This document shows positions 42,252-53,700 of a stretch of DNA of 64,000 nucleotides, one piece after another. Each line of letters begins with the position of its first letter. The first letter of the stretch is position 1. Both the position numbers and the translations under genes were made by a program. This DNA comes from Amycolatopsis solani (GTDB lineage Bacteria > Actinomycetota > Actinomycetes > Mycobacteriales > Pseudonocardiaceae). Below the pieces are notes generated by a model. It did not search any database. It worked only from the letters and a program-made list of their open reading frames with translations, and was not told the DNA's origin. The DNA lies in assembly GCF_033441515.1 (NCBI RefSeq), contig NZ_JAWQJT010000002.1:248001-312000 (forward strand), given 5' to 3'.

Positions 42252-42602
42252 ATGCAAGGAGTCGACCCCGCGGTGCCGCCGAGTGGCCCCGGCTGCGCGG
42301 ACTGCGACGCCGCGGACCCGCAGGGCTGGTGGTTCCACCTCCGCCGGTGCGCGGCCTGCGGCCACATCGGCTGCTGCGACTCCTCACCCGGCCAGCACGC
42401 GAGCGCCCACGCCGCGTCCTCGGGACACCGGATCGTGCGCAGCTTCGAACCGGGGGAGGAGTGGTTCTGGGACTACGAGGAGGAGGCGATGTACGAGTCC
42501 GGTCCCGCGCTGGCCGCCCCGGAACACCGCCCGCTCACCCAGGCGGCCCCGGGCCCGGCGGACCGGCTCCCCGAGGACTGGCCCCAGCGCCTGCACCGCT
42601 GA
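42252..42602 (+). CDS. UBP-type zinc finger domain protein
   Basis: A 116-residue protein with a UBP (ubiquitin-hydrolase-like) zinc finger: CADCDAADPQGWWFHLRRCAACGHIGCC followed by HASAHAASSGHRIVRSFEPG. Zn ligands are conserved Cys and His. In actinobacteria these small proteins are common and uncharacterised. ATG at 42252 with GAGGAG upstream, 40 bases after trmO. Confidence 0.88.
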   Translation: MQGVDPAVPPSGPGCADCDAADPQGWWFHLRRCAACGHIGCCDSSPGQHASAHAASSGHRIVRSFEPGEEWFWDYEEEAMYESGPALAAPEHRPLTQAAPGPADRLPEDWPQRLHR

Positions 42603-42609
42603 CGCGAAG

Positions 42610-43263
42610 TCAGCCTCCGGCGGGGTTGTCGGCGTAGTTCACGGCGACGGTCTTGAAGCCGAGCGACTGCAGCAGGCCGGTCAGCATCGTCTTAGTGTTC
42701 CGCTCCGCGTCGGCCACCAGCGTGCTCTTCGCGGCGGCGGCCTGGATCTGCTTCTGGGCGAGCTCGTACAGGGCCTGCTGCGAGTTCGGGTTGCCGCTGA
42801 GGAACTCGTTGATGCGGGTGAACAGGCCCTGCTGTTGCGCGTAGACGTGGGACTCGTGCACGTCCAGCGTCGCCGGCTCCAGCTGGGCGTGGGGAAGTCT
42901 GATGGTGGCTGATCGGCGGTCGTCCGAAACTTGGACGGCGTCGCCCTTGAGGCCGGAGAAGTCCACGTAGGCGTTGTCCGTGCCGACGCCGATGAACATC
43001 GTGTCGCTGCCCACGAGGAAGCTGGGCAGTGCGGAGGTGGTCGTGATGTCGACGACCACCTGGAACGACCCGCTGGCGGCCTCGTAGCGCGACAGCTCGA
43101 CGATCGACTGCAGCAGCACCGGACCGGAATGCTCTTCGGTCTGCTGGGCGAACGGATTGCGCAGTTGGGGTAACAGGTGAACCGCCGATCCGACGAGCAC
43201 GGCGGCCGCCAGTACCACGATCGCCACGCCGATTCCGATGAGCCGCTTGCCCCATGCACCCAT
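42610..43263 (-). CDS. DUF4230 domain membrane-anchored protein
   Basis: A 217-residue protein with one N-terminal membrane anchor (LIGIGVAIVVLAAAVLVGSA) and an extracytoplasmic DUF4230 domain (LLQSIVELSRYEAASGSFQV, FIGVGTDNAYVDFSGL, AQKQIQAAAAKSTLVADAERN). Function unknown in the family. I use the ATG at 43263, though no strong ribosome-binding site precedes it and in-frame codons continue upstream to 43365. Confidence 0.8.
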   Translation of the reverse strand: MGAWGKRLIGIGVAIVVLAAAVLVGSAVHLLPQLRNPFAQQTEEHSGPVLLQSIVELSRYEAASGSFQVVVDITTTSALPSFLVGSDTMFIGVGTDNAYVDFSGLKGDAVQVSDDRRSATIRLPHAQLEPATLDVHESHVYAQQQGLFTRINEFLSGNPNSQQALYELAQKQIQAAAAKSTLVADAERNTKTMLTGLLQSLGFKTVAVNYADNPAGG

Positions 43264-43352
43264 GCCGGAGGGGATACCCAGGCACGCGCTTGGCGAACCG
43301 GCGTCGTGGGTACGTACGCGAGGCCGAGTTCCGCCGACGAGGGGAAAACGCC

Positions 43353-43487
43353 GTGCGCAAGTCACTGTGGCTGTGGGTCCTGGTGATCGCTCTGGTCATC
43401 TTGGTACTGGGCTTGATCTTCGGTGGCTATCGGAAGGGCGAGAAGCTCGGCGCGCCGGTGGCGGTCTGGACCACACTTCGGGGATGA
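43353..43487 (+). CDS. 44-residue single-pass membrane peptide
   Basis: A small gene starting GTG at 43353 with GAGGGG ten bases upstream. The product has a basic start (RKSLW), one hydrophobic helix (LWVLVIALVILVLGLIFGGY) and a short polar tail RKGEKLGAPVAVWTTLRG. The charge pattern favours an N-in membrane anchor. Divergent from the DUF4230 gene. Function unknown. Confidence 0.6.
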   Translation: MRKSLWLWVLVIALVILVLGLIFGGYRKGEKLGAPVAVWTTLRG

Positions 43488-43517
43488 ACCGCGGGGGCCG
43501 GCGGGTAGATTGAGGCG

Positions 43518-45593
43518 GTGGCGGAGGGTGTCTCGAACGAGGTCGGCACGGCGTACGGGCCGGTCGTGCAGGCTCGGGACATCCACGGTGACGTCCACGT
43601 CCACCAGCCCGTTGCGCCGCCGCCGGTGGCTGCCCGGCCGATTTCCGGGTGGAGTGCGCGGGAGCTGGGGGTGCACGAGGCGATCGCGCTGGAGCCACCG
43701 GTGTCTGCCGGGCCGCCGCAGTACGTCGTGCCGCATCACCACGAGGCGATCGCGCTGGAGTCGCCGGTGCCCGCCGGGCCGCCGCGGTACGTCGTGCGGC
43801 GGCACGACCACGAGGTTCGGCGGCTGCTGGCGGAGGCCGCCGACGACAGCTTGATGGTCGTGCTGGTCGGAGGTTCGGCGTCGGGCAAGACCCGCGCCGC
43901 CTACGAAGCCGTGCGGGCGGTGCCGCACCTGCGGGACTGGCCCGTTGTGCGGCCGAGCGGGCCGCGGCAGCTGGTGGAACTGCTCGCCCGCGGCGGGCCG
44001 CCGCGGCGGGTGTGGTGGCTGCCCGATCTGCGGCGGCGGTTCCTCGACCTGCCGCACGGGCCGGCTGTCGCCGAAGCACTGGCGCATGCCCTGTCCGGTC
44101 CCGGGCCGTTGCTGGTGGTCGCCGACGTGTGGACGGCGGACTGGGCCCGCTTGTCCACTGTGGACGCACCGGCGCTGGTCGACCTGCCCCAGGTGCGGAT
44201 GGTGCGGATCGCGGACAGCTTCGCGGGCGAGGAGGCGGAACTGACCCGGTGCGCCGCCCTCGATCCGCGGCTGGCGCTGGCCACGCGCACCGCCGAGCGG
44301 CTGGCGGTGACCCAGGTGCTGTCCGGCGGACCTCAGCTGCTCCGCTACTACGCCGAGGGCCTGCACGACCCACGGACGCACGCCGTCATCACGACGGCGA
44401 TGGACGCGGCGCGCCTCGGCTGCGAAAGCGCGGTCTCCGCGGAGGTCCTGCACACGGCCGCGGCGGCCTATCTCGACGAACCGGACCGCGTGACCACCGG
44501 CGACTGGTTCGCCGACGCGCTGACGGTCGCGACCCGGCCGCACCACGGCATCGCCGCGTTGACACCGACGAGACGGGCGCCGGGACTGGGACCACCGGAC
44601 GGCTTTGTCCTGCACGACTTCCTCGACCACTACGCGCGCGACGCACGGGCCCGCTGCCACCCACCGGCCGGCCTGTGGGCCGCGCTGGCCGAGCACGCAA
44701 CCGCGGTCGACGACCGCGCGCGGCTGGCCGCGTCGGCCTGCCGGCGCGGCTTGTACCGGCTGGCCGCGCGGTTCGCCGAGCCCGCGGCCGAGTCCGGTGA
44801 CGTCTCCGCGATGCGGCTGCTCGCCTTCCTGCTGGAGCTGCGTGGTGCGGTCGCGGAAGCACAAGCGTGGCGCCGGCGCACCGGCGACCTCGACCGTTCG
44901 GCGGCGCCGGTGGGGTTGCTGCTGTGGTATGACGACGCGGTTGAGGACGAGTCGCAGGCCGCGCCGGGTGAGCCGGGGCGAGGCGGCACGGCCGAAGACG
45001 AACCCCGGGCCGCGCCGGATGAAGCGGAGCTGTGGCGGCGAGCCGATCGTGGGGAGGCGCTCGCGGTGTCGATGCTCTCCGTCCGGTTGCGGCGCCGCGG
45101 CCTCGAACAGGAAGCCGAGGCGCTGCTCCGCTCCCACGCGCGGAACGGTGATCCCGCCGCGATGTGGTACCTCGCCTACCTGCTGGTGGACCACCAGGAG
45201 ATCGACGAGGCGGTCGGCTGGTTCCGGCGAAGTGCAGAACTCAGCCTGCAGGCGGTACCGCTGCTGGTGGACGTCCTGGCCGGCCTCGGCCGCCTCGAAG
45301 AAGCCGAGGAGCCGCTGCGGATCCAGGTCGGGAACGGGCACGGGGTGGCGGCTGAGCGGCTGGCCGGGCTGCTGGAGCGGCTCGGCCGCGTCGGCGAGGC
45401 CGAGGCCCTGCTCCGGTACTGGCTGGAAGACGGCGACGAGTGGTGGCTGGCCGAGCCCCGTCGGCTGCGGTTGCTCGCCGGGTTGCTGGAGCGGACCGGT
45501 CGCGCCGGTGAGGCGGCTCGATTGGGCCGGTACGGGATCGAACCCGGCGGTCGCACCGCGGAACCCTGGGAACCGGAGCACTCGGTCAGCTGA
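43518..45593 (+). CDS. Conflict-system-type NTPase with TPR/Sel1-like repeats
   Basis: A 691-residue protein. The N-terminus VSNEVGTAYGPVVQARDIHGDVHVH is a short leader motif I know from actinobacterial conflict-type NTPases and TPR proteins. After a 22-residue tandem repeat (residues 53-96, HEAIALExPVxAGPPxYVV) comes a P-loop NTPase domain with Walker A GGSASGKT (118-125) and Walker B-like LLVVADVWTADW. The C-terminal 270 residues are helical repeats (AAESGDVSAMRLLAFLLELRG, HARNGDPAAMWYLAYLL, VGNGHGVAAERLAGLLERLG) of Sel1/TPR type. It may sense a signal and oligomerise, by analogy with STAND-type proteins. No effector domain is obvious. GTG start at 43518. Confidence 0.78.
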   Translation: MAEGVSNEVGTAYGPVVQARDIHGDVHVHQPVAPPPVAARPISGWSARELGVHEAIALEPPVSAGPPQYVVPHHHEAIALESPVPAGPPRYVVRRHDHEVRRLLAEAADDSLMVVLVGGSASGKTRAAYEAVRAVPHLRDWPVVRPSGPRQLVELLARGGPPRRVWWLPDLRRRFLDLPHGPAVAEALAHALSGPGPLLVVADVWTADWARLSTVDAPALVDLPQVRMVRIADSFAGEEAELTRCAALDPRLALATRTAERLAVTQVLSGGPQLLRYYAEGLHDPRTHAVITTAMDAARLGCESAVSAEVLHTAAAAYLDEPDRVTTGDWFADALTVATRPHHGIAALTPTRRAPGLGPPDGFVLHDFLDHYARDARARCHPPAGLWAALAEHATAVDDRARLAASACRRGLYRLAARFAEPAAESGDVSAMRLLAFLLELRGAVAEAQAWRRRTGDLDRSAAPVGLLLWYDDAVEDESQAAPGEPGRGGTAEDEPRAAPDEAELWRRADRGEALAVSMLSVRLRRRGLEQEAEALLRSHARNGDPAAMWYLAYLLVDHQEIDEAVGWFRRSAELSLQAVPLLVDVLAGLGRLEEAEEPLRIQVGNGHGVAAERLAGLLERLGRVGEAEALLRYWLEDGDEWWLAEPRRLRLLAGLLERTGRAGEAARLGRYGIEPGGRTAEPWEPEHSVS
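43674..43805 (+). repeat. 66-bp in-frame tandem duplication in the NTPase gene
   Basis: Two 66-bp units (43674-43739 and 43740-43805) are near-identical and encode HEAIALEPPVSAGPPQYVVP and HEAIALESPVPAGPPRYVVR. The differences are mainly third-base and a few amino-acid changes, so the duplication is recent to moderately old. Confidence 0.85.
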
Positions 45594-46384
45594 ACCGCGG
45601 ATTCCGCCGCGCCGTGCGCTGAGCAGCCGCAGAAACCGGCGGACGGTTGCGGTGTCGCGAACCGACCTCGTGCTCCATTCGGAGAGCTTTCCGGCTAACG
45701 AACGCGGCCGCTTTGGTGAACGTCCGGGGACGCCGAAAAGGACGGTAACCCTCCGAATTGCGTGGCCTATTTCGTTACGGTCCAATCGGGTGGTCCGGTA
45801 CTTGTCCGTTTTCTCGGACCGTGGGACGCGCGGCAAATTATGCGAAATAAAACCGCATCGGGTGCACGATACGGTGCACGTGCTTCCGGTTGTGCTGCTT
45901 GACTCCCCGGTAATCTGCGTGAGATAGGTCAAAAATCCGTGTTTCCGCAGTTGACGGGCTTGCGACGGTGTGGCGGGCCGGGCGCCGGAAAATCGGGTGA
46001 GATCAGCTGTTTAACCCCTCAGGTGGCCGGGTAACAGGGTTCCGCGGCTCTGGAAGGGCCGGGTGAACCACTCGGCGGGGGTGGTACGGCGATGGGCCGC
46101 TACCCGCCGTTGTTCGTCGTGCCCGCTGCCAGGAGAAACCGACGGGTAAATGGCGGTTCAACTCGTGGAATGCTGTCCTCGATGTTGCTACGTTGGGTAA
46201 CTCCGAACCGGGGCGAACCTATGTTGGGATCCCACGATTGGCGGTACTGACGATCACCGGCGAACAGGCAGCGTATTAATTCCAGCGGCCCCCGCGAGGC
46301 GTTCTGGTGGGGATTGTGCGGGGCGGCCGCGGGCGTGGGCATTCGCAGTGGGCGAGTTTTCGGGCGATATCGGAGGGTCGGGTC
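45594..46384. promoter_or_regulatory. 791-bp gene-free region upstream of the NRPS locus
   Basis: No convincing gene on either strand. The stretch 45740-45960 is clearly richer in A and T than its surroundings (for example CAAATTATGCGAAATAAAAC at 45834). It holds a direct repeat GGTGCACG-ATAC-GGTGCACG (45861-45880) whose units contain the palindrome GTGCAC. This looks like a regulatory region for the serine hydrolase/NRPS operon; the regulator is not in the window. Confidence 0.5.
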
Positions 46385-47683
46385 ATGCAATCCGTGCGAG
46401 ACGGTCACAACGCCTCGGACAAGCAGCAGGTGACGGCGGAACGGCTGGACGCGGTGCTCGGCCGCGCCGCTCGCCGGCACCGGGTGCCGGGGGCGCAGCT
46501 CGCGGTGCTGCTGGACGGTGAGCGGGTGGTGGTCCAGACCGGTCTCGCGGACCAGGACCGGGGCACGCCGATGACCGGGGACTCCGCGGTGCCGTCGGGT
46601 TCGGTCACCAAGGTGGCCACCGCGACGGTGGTGATGGCGCTCGTCGCCGACGACGACCTGGAGCTGGACCACCCCGTCGGTGACGTCCTGGGCGTGGCCG
46701 GCCTGGACCGGACGCTGACCCCGCGCCGGCTGCTCAGCCACACGAGCGGGCTGCCGTCCGACCCCGCCGACCCCACCGCCGGGTGCCTGCGCGAAGTGCG
46801 CGAGGCGATCCCCGTCTGCCCGGCGGGCACCGCGTTCTCCTACTCGAACCTCGGGTACGCGCTGATCGGGGCCGTGATCGAAGCGGTCACCGGGATGACC
46901 TGGCGGGAGGCCGTCGAGGCGATCGTCCTGCGGCCGTCGAAGATCGAGCCGGTCTACGCCGGGAGCGCGCGCTGCGTCTCCGGGCACGGGCGGGCGACCG
47001 GGCCGGCCGGGGCGCGGCCGGTCGAGCAGGTGCTGCCGCCGATGCTGGAACCCGCCGGGGCGCTCGCGCTGAGCGCGCGGGACCTGGTCGAACTCGGCCG
47101 GATCCACCTGGGCAAGCCGGGTCTGCTCGACGTCGTGACCGCCGCCGACATGCACCGGCCCGTCCCGGAAGCCGAGCCGTTCGGGCTCGCGGACGGCTGG
47201 GGCCTCGGCATCGCGCACTTCGGCACCGGCGACGACGGCTGGCTCGGCCACGACGGCACCGCCGACGGCACCTCCTGCCACCTGCGCATCGACCAGGCCG
47301 GTGCCTGCGTGGTCGCCTTCACCGCGAACGGCGCGGCCGGCACGGACATGTGGCACGACGTCGCGGGTGAGCTGCGCGAACTGGGCCTCGACCTGCCCGC
47401 CCCGCGCTTCGGCGTACCCGGCGCCCGGCCCGTACCGGTTCCGGACGGCGACTTCGGCACCTACCGCAACGGGGCCATCGACTACACCGTCCGCCCCGAC
47501 GGCGAGGGCGCCGCGCTCGTCGTCGACGGCGAGGTCTACCCCGAGCTCGTCCTGCACGACGACGGCAGCTTCACCGTCCGCGACCCCGCGACCGGCCGGG
47601 CCACCCCCTGCGGCCGCTTCCGCGGTGACCGCGGCGCGTCGACGGCGGTCGAAATCGGCGGCCGCCTCGCGCGGCGCTGCTGA
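46385..47683 (+). CDS. Serine hydrolase of beta-lactamase/PBP fold, candidate PBP-type thioesterase for the NRPS
   Basis: A 432-residue class C beta-lactamase-fold hydrolase. Ser73-x-x-Lys76 is in [14 protein letters not shown]; the Tyr-Ser-Asn motif is in [14 protein letters not shown]; a beta-rich C-terminal domain of about 90 residues ([38 protein letters not shown]) looks lipocalin-like. Size and two-domain layout match SurE-type (PBP-type) thioesterases, which act in trans to cyclise NRPS peptides having a D-residue at the C-terminus. No signal peptide is seen, which fits a cytoplasmic NRPS partner and argues against a beta-lactamase. ATG at 46385 with GGAGGG upstream; the NRPS starts 75 bases after its stop. 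Confidence 0.75.
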   Translation: MQSVRDGHNASDKQQVTAERLDAVLGRAARRHRVPGAQLAVLLDGERVVVQTGLADQDRGTPMTGDSAVPSGSVTKVATATVVMALVADDDLELDHPVGDVLGVAGLDRTLTPRRLLSHTSGLPSDPADPTAGCLREVREAIPVCPAGTAFSYSNLGYALIGAVIEAVTGMTWREAVEAIVLRPSKIEPVYAGSARCVSGHGRATGPAGARPVEQVLPPMLEPAGALALSARDLVELGRIHLGKPGLLDVVTAADMHRPVPEAEPFGLADGWGLGIAHFGTGDDGWLGHDGTADGTSCHLRIDQAGACVVAFTANGAAGTDMWHDVAGELRELGLDLPAPRFGVPGARPVPVPDGDFGTYRNGAIDYTVRPDGEGAALVVDGEVYPELVLHDDGSFTVRDPATGRATPCGRFRGDRGASTAVEIGGRLARRC

Positions 47684-47757
47684 CCCCGGTACTCCGTTTC
47701 CCTTGGCCCGCCCCGCCGGCGGGTTCCTCAGCCTGCGCCCGGAAGGTGCGACCGACG

Positions 47758-50700
47758 ATGACCGTGCAAGACTCCCCGGCGAGAACCGGGGCACTGACCG
47801 AACTGTTCGCCGCGCGCGTCCGTGAGACCCCGGACGCCGTTGCGGTCGACGGCGAAGACCGGCTCACCTACGCGGAGCTGGCCGACCGCGCCGAGCGGCT
47901 CGCCGCCCACCTGCTCCGGCTGGGACTGTCGCCGGAGGACCGGGTCGGCCTGCTGCTGCGGCGCTCGGCCGAGCTGGTCGTCGCCGAGCTGGCCGTCGTC
48001 CTGGCCGGTGGCGCCTACGTCCCGCTCGACCTGCGGGCCCCCGACGACCGGCTCCGGCTGGTGCTCGCCACCGCCGGGGTTTCGGTGCTGGTGACCGACG
48101 AACCCGAGCGGGCCGACCGGGTCCACAGTGGACCGGTGGTCGAAGCCGGGCGGCAGCTGCCGGAACGGGATCGCGAACTGCCCGATGGGGACGGTGACCG
48201 GCTCGCCTACCTCATGCACACCTCGGGCTCGACCGGCGCGCCGAAGGGTGTGGCGGTCCGGCACCGGGACGTGGCGGCCCTCGCCGCGGACCGCCGCTTC
48301 GCCGGCGACGCGCACCGCCGGGTGCTGCTGCACTCGCCCGCCGCGTTCGACGCGACCACCTACGAACTGTGGGTACCGCTGCTTTCCGGCGGCACGGTGG
48401 TCGTCGCCCCGCCCGGCGACCTGGACGTCGAAACCCTGCGCGGACTCCTCGAGCGGCACGCCGTCACGGCGCTCTGGCTGACGGCCGGGCTGTTCCGGAT
48501 CGTGGCGCAGGAAGCCCCGGACTGCTTCCGGGGCGTGCGGGAGGTCTGGACCGGCGGGGACGTCGTCCCGGCCGGCGCCGTGCGGCGGGTGCTGCGGGCC
48601 TGCCCCGGCCTCACCGTGGTGGACGGCTACGGCCCCACCGAAACCACGACCTTCGCGACCAGTCACCGGATGCCGTCCGCGGACCGGGTCCCCGACGCGG
48701 TCCCGATCGGCCGCCCGCTGGACGACGTCGGCGTGCGGGTGCTGGACGGCGCGCTGAACCCGGTCCCGCCGGGCGAGCCCGGCGAGCTGCACCTGGCCGG
48801 GGCCGGGCTGGCCCGGGGGTACTGGGGCCGGCCCGGCGCGACCGCGGACCGGTTCGTGGCCGACCCGGCCGGCGCGCCCGGTGAGCGAATGTACCGCACC
48901 GGGGACCTGGTGCGCCGCAACGCCGACGGCGAGTTCGAGTTCCTCGGCCGCGCCGACGACCAGGTCAAGGTGCGTGGCTTCCGGGTCGAGCTCGGCGAGA
49001 TCGAGACGGTGCTCGCCGCCGCGCCCGGGGTCGCCGAGGTCGTGGTGGTGGCCCGGGAAGACCGGCCCGGCGTCAAGCGGCTCGTCGCCTACGTCGTCGC
49101 GGCACCGGACGCCGAGCCCGGCGACCTGGGGAGCGTCGCCGCCGCGGCGCTGCCGGACTACATGGTCCCGTCCGCGTTCGTCGTCCTCGACGCGCTTCCG
49201 TTGAGCGGCAACGGGAAGGTCGACCGCCGGGCGCTGCCCGCGCCGCCCGCGGACCCCGGGGAGCACGGCACCGAGCCGCGGACGGACACCGAACGCGAGG
49301 TGGCGCGCCTGCTGGCCGACGTGCTGGGCGTGCCCCGTCTCGGCGTCGACGACGACTTCTTCGCCACCGGCGGCGATTCGATCCTCGCCGTACAGGCACT
49401 CTCGCGGGTGCGCCGGACGTTCGGCGTTCGGCTTTCGGCACGGGCGATCTTCGACGCGCCGAGCGTCGCCGGGCTGGCCCGGCTGCTCGAAGCCGCACCC
49501 CGTGCCGACGAGACCGTGATCCCGGTGACCCCGCCGGCCGAGGTGCTCCCGCTGTCGGCGGCCCAGCGGCGGCTGTGGTTCCTGGACGAGCTCGCGGGCG
49601 GCAGTGCCGAGTACAACACCGCCGTCGGCCTGCGGTTGTCCGGACCGCTCGACGTCGACGCCCTGCGCGGGGCCCTGGCGAAGCTCTGTGCCCGCCACGA
49701 ATCACTGCGGACGACGTTCGATTCGGTGGACGGCGAGGGCGTGCAACGGATCGCCCCGACCGGGGAAATCCCGCTGCGAATCAGCGAAAACGCAGCCGAC
49801 GAAGACGTGCTCGCGGCCGAGCTGGCCACTCCGTTCGACCTGCGCACCGGGCCGCTGACCCGGGCCGCGCTCTACCCGCAGGGACCCGACGAGCACGTGC
49901 TCGTGCTGTGCCAGCACCACATCGTCACCGACGGCCGGTCGATCGGCATCCTGACCGGCGAGCTGCTGGACCTCTACGCCGGGGACCCCCTGCCGCCGCT
50001 CCCGCTGGGCTACCGCGACTACACGCGCTGGCAGCAGCAGTCCGAAGTGGACACCCAAGCCGCATACTGGCGCGAACGGCTCGACGGGCTCGAACCGCTC
50101 GCCGTGCCGACGGACCGCCCGCGCCCCGCGCAGCGCGACACCGCGGGCGCCGTCCACCACCACGACCTGCCCGCCGATCTGGTGCGCCGGGTCACCGAGG
50201 CCGGCCGTCCGGCCGGGGCGACGCCGTTCATGACGCTGACCGCGGCCGTGCAACTGCTCCTGGCGGCCTACGGCGGGCAGCGCGACATCGCCGTCGGCAC
50301 CGCCGTGGCCGGGCGCGACCGGCCCGAACTCGAACCGCTGACCGGCTTCTTCGTCAACACCCTCGTGCTGCGGTCCGAAGTGGACGGCGAGCGGCCGTTC
50401 GCTGACTTCATCGCCGGGTTCCGGGAGACCGTGCTGGAGGCGTTCGCACACGGCGACGTCCCCTTCGACCGCGTGGTCGAGGAGGTCCAGCCGGACCGCG
50501 ATCCGTCCCGGACCCCGCTGGTGCAGGCCGTCGTCGTGCTGCAGACGCCGCTGGTCCGGCCGCGCGAGGTGGCCGGGCTGCGGGTGCGCGAGCACGACCT
50601 GCCGCGGCCGTCCGCCCGGTTCGACCTGGTCATCGAGTTCTGGCCGCGTGACGACGGCCTGCGGGTCACCGTGGAGTACGCCACCGCGCTCTTCGACGCG

Positions 50701-53700
50701 GCCACGATCGCCCGGCTGACCGCGAGCCTGGAGGTGCTCCTCGAAGGCATCGCCGCCGACCCCGCCCGTGCGGTGGGCGAGTTGCCGCTGCTCACCGAAG
50801 ACGACCGGCAGTTCCTCTTTTCGGCCGCGGTCGACGCCGTTCCGCGGGAAACCGTCACCGACCGGTTCGACCGCGTCGCGGCCGAGCACGCCGGCGCACC
50901 TGCCGTGGTCTTCGGCGACGTCAGCTGGGACTACGGCGAACTGCGCGCGCGGGCCGACCGGCTCGCCCGGCGGCTGGTCCGCCTCGGCGTCGGCACGGAA
51001 GACCGCGTCGGCGTGCTGATGGACCGCTCGGCCGACCTGGTCGTGGCGCTGCTGGCGATCCTCAAGGCCGGTGGCGCCTACCTCCCGCTCGACCTGCGCG
51101 CGCCCGCCGACCGGCTGCGGCTGCTGCTCGACGGGACGGACGTCCTGCTCACCGACGACCACTGGCACGACACCGCGACGACCGTCCACGACGGACAGAC
51201 GCTGGTCGTGACCGATGTGGACGAACCGGCGACGGCTCCCGGCCGCCTGATCCACCCGGACAACCTGGCCTACGTCGAGTACACCTCCGGCTCGACCGGC
51301 CTGCCCAAGGGCGTCGCGGTCCGGCACGCCGACGTGGTCGCGCTGGCCGCCGACCCGCGGTTCGCCGGCGGCGCCCACGAGCGGGTGCTGGTGCACTCGC
51401 CACTGGCCTTCGACGCGTCCACGTACGAACTGTGGGTGCCCTTGCTGTCCGGCGGCACCGTAGTCGTCGCGCCGCCGGGAGACCTCGACGCGGCGGCTGT
51501 CCGCACGCTCACCGCGGCGCACGGGGTCACCGCGATGTGGCTGACGGCGGGCTTGTTCCGCCTGTTCGCCGAGGAAGACCCGGCGTGCTTCGCCGGGCTG
51601 CGGGAGGTCTGGACCGGTGGGGACGTCGTCCCGCCCGAGGCCGTGCGCCGCGTCCTGGCCGCGTGCCCGGGCCTGGCCGTCGTCGACGGGTACGGCCCGA
51701 CCGAGACCACGACGTTCGCGGCCTCCTACCGGATGACGGGCGTGGTGCCCGAAGTGGTGCCGATCGGCACGCCGCTGGACGGCATGCGCGCGTACCTGCT
51801 GGACGAGCACCTGCGCCCGGTACCGCGCGGGGCGCTCGGCGAACTCTGCGTCGCCGGTCCCGGCCTCGCCCGCGGCTACGCGGGGCGTCCCGGCGCGACC
51901 GCCGACCGGTTCGTCGCCTGCCCGTCCGGGATCCCCGGCGAGCGGATGTACCGCACCGGCGACCGCGCGCGGTGGCGCACCGACGGGACCCTCGAGTTCG
52001 CCGGCCGCGCCGACGACCAGGTCAAGATCCGCGGCTTCCGCGTCGAACCGGCCGAAGTGGAACGCGCGCTGGCCGCCGAGCCGGCCGTGGCGCAGGCGGT
52101 GGTCGTGGTCCGGGTCGCCGGGGGGCGCAAACGACTGGTCGGCTACGTCGTCCCGGCCGAGGGCGCCACTGTGGACACCGAGGCGCTGCGCCGCGCGCTC
52201 GGGCGCACGCTGCCGGACTACCTGGTGCCGTCGGCGCTGGTCGTCCTGGCCGCGTTGCCGTTGAGCGCCAACGGGAAGGTCGACCGGCGGGCGCTGCCGG
52301 ACCCGGTGTTCGAGACCGGTGGCCGCGCGCCCCGCACCGAGCGGGAGGCCGTGCTCGCCGGGATCTGGGCCGAGGTGCTCGGCGTCGAACGCGTCGGCGT
52401 CGACGACAATTTCTTCGCCAGCGGCGGCGATTCGATCCTCAGCATCCAGGTCAGCGCCCGCGCCCGGCGGGCCGGCCTCGAAGTGACCACCGCCGACCTG
52501 TTCCGGCACCAGACGATCGCGGCACTGGCCGCGGTGGTCACCGAGGCCGGGGCGAGCCCGGTCCGCGGGCCGGTGTCCGGCGCCGTCGTGCCGACGCCGA
52601 TCCAGCGCTGGTTCTTCGACACCGTCCGGGTACCCGGACGGTTCGACCAGGCGATCACCGTCGAACTGACCGAGGACGCCGACGAAGCCGCCCTCACCGC
52701 CGCGATCGCCGCCCTGGTCGAGCACCACGACGCCCTGCGGACCCGGTTCACGCGCGACGACGACGGCACCTGGCGGCTGCACAACGCCGCCGCCGGGGAG
52801 GAACATTCGTTGCTGCGCTGGTCGTTGTCGGGCCGCGTGCTGCACCTGGCCGCCCACCACCTCGTCGTCGACGGGGTCTCCTGGCGGATCCTCCTGGAGG
52901 ACCTCGAAACCGCCTACCGCGGCGGGGACCTCGGCCCGCGGACGACGTCGTTCCAGGAGTGGGCCGGACGGCTTTCCGCGCACGCGGAGGCGGGTGGCTT
53001 CGACGACGAACTCGGCCACTGGCGCGCCTTGCCGGCCGCCACGCCGCTGCCGGTCGACGGCTCCGGGCCCAACACCGTCGCCCGGGAGCGCACGATCACC
53101 GCCGGGCTCACCGCCGAGGAGACCCGGACCCTGCTGCGGCAGGTCCCCGACGTCTACCGCACGCAGGTCAACGACGTCCTGCTGACCGCGCTGGGCCGGG
53201 TGCTGCGGGACTGGACCGGCGAAGTGCCGGTGATCGACCTGGAAGGTCACGGGCGCGAGGAGCTGTTCGACGGCGTCGACCTGTCCCGGACGGTCGGCTG
53301 GTTCACCAGCATGTTCCCGGTCGCTCTCGACGTCCCCGAAGACTGGGGCGCGGCCCTGAAATCGGTCAAGGAACAGCTGCGCGCGGTCCCGCGGCGGGGG
53401 ATCGGCTACGGCGCCCTGCGGTACCTGACCGGCACCGCGCCGGCCATCGACCCGCAGGTCAGCTTCAACTACCTCGGCCGGTTCGACCTCCCCGGCGACC
53501 TCTACGCGGGCCCGCCCGGCGACGTGACCCTGGACGCCGACCTCGCCGACCGCCGCCCGCACCTGCTCGACGTCGTCGGCCAGGCCGACGGCGACACCCT
53601 GCGGTTCACCTGGCACTACGCCGAGAACGTGCACGACGAGGCCACCGTCGCCCGGCTCGCGGAGAGCTTCCTCGACGCCTTGCGCGGGATCATCCGGCAC

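Noticed and set aside
46385..47683. Antibiotic-resistance class C beta-lactamase
   Set aside because: No signal peptide, a lipocalin-like C-terminal domain and coupling to an NRPS make a peptide-processing role more likely.
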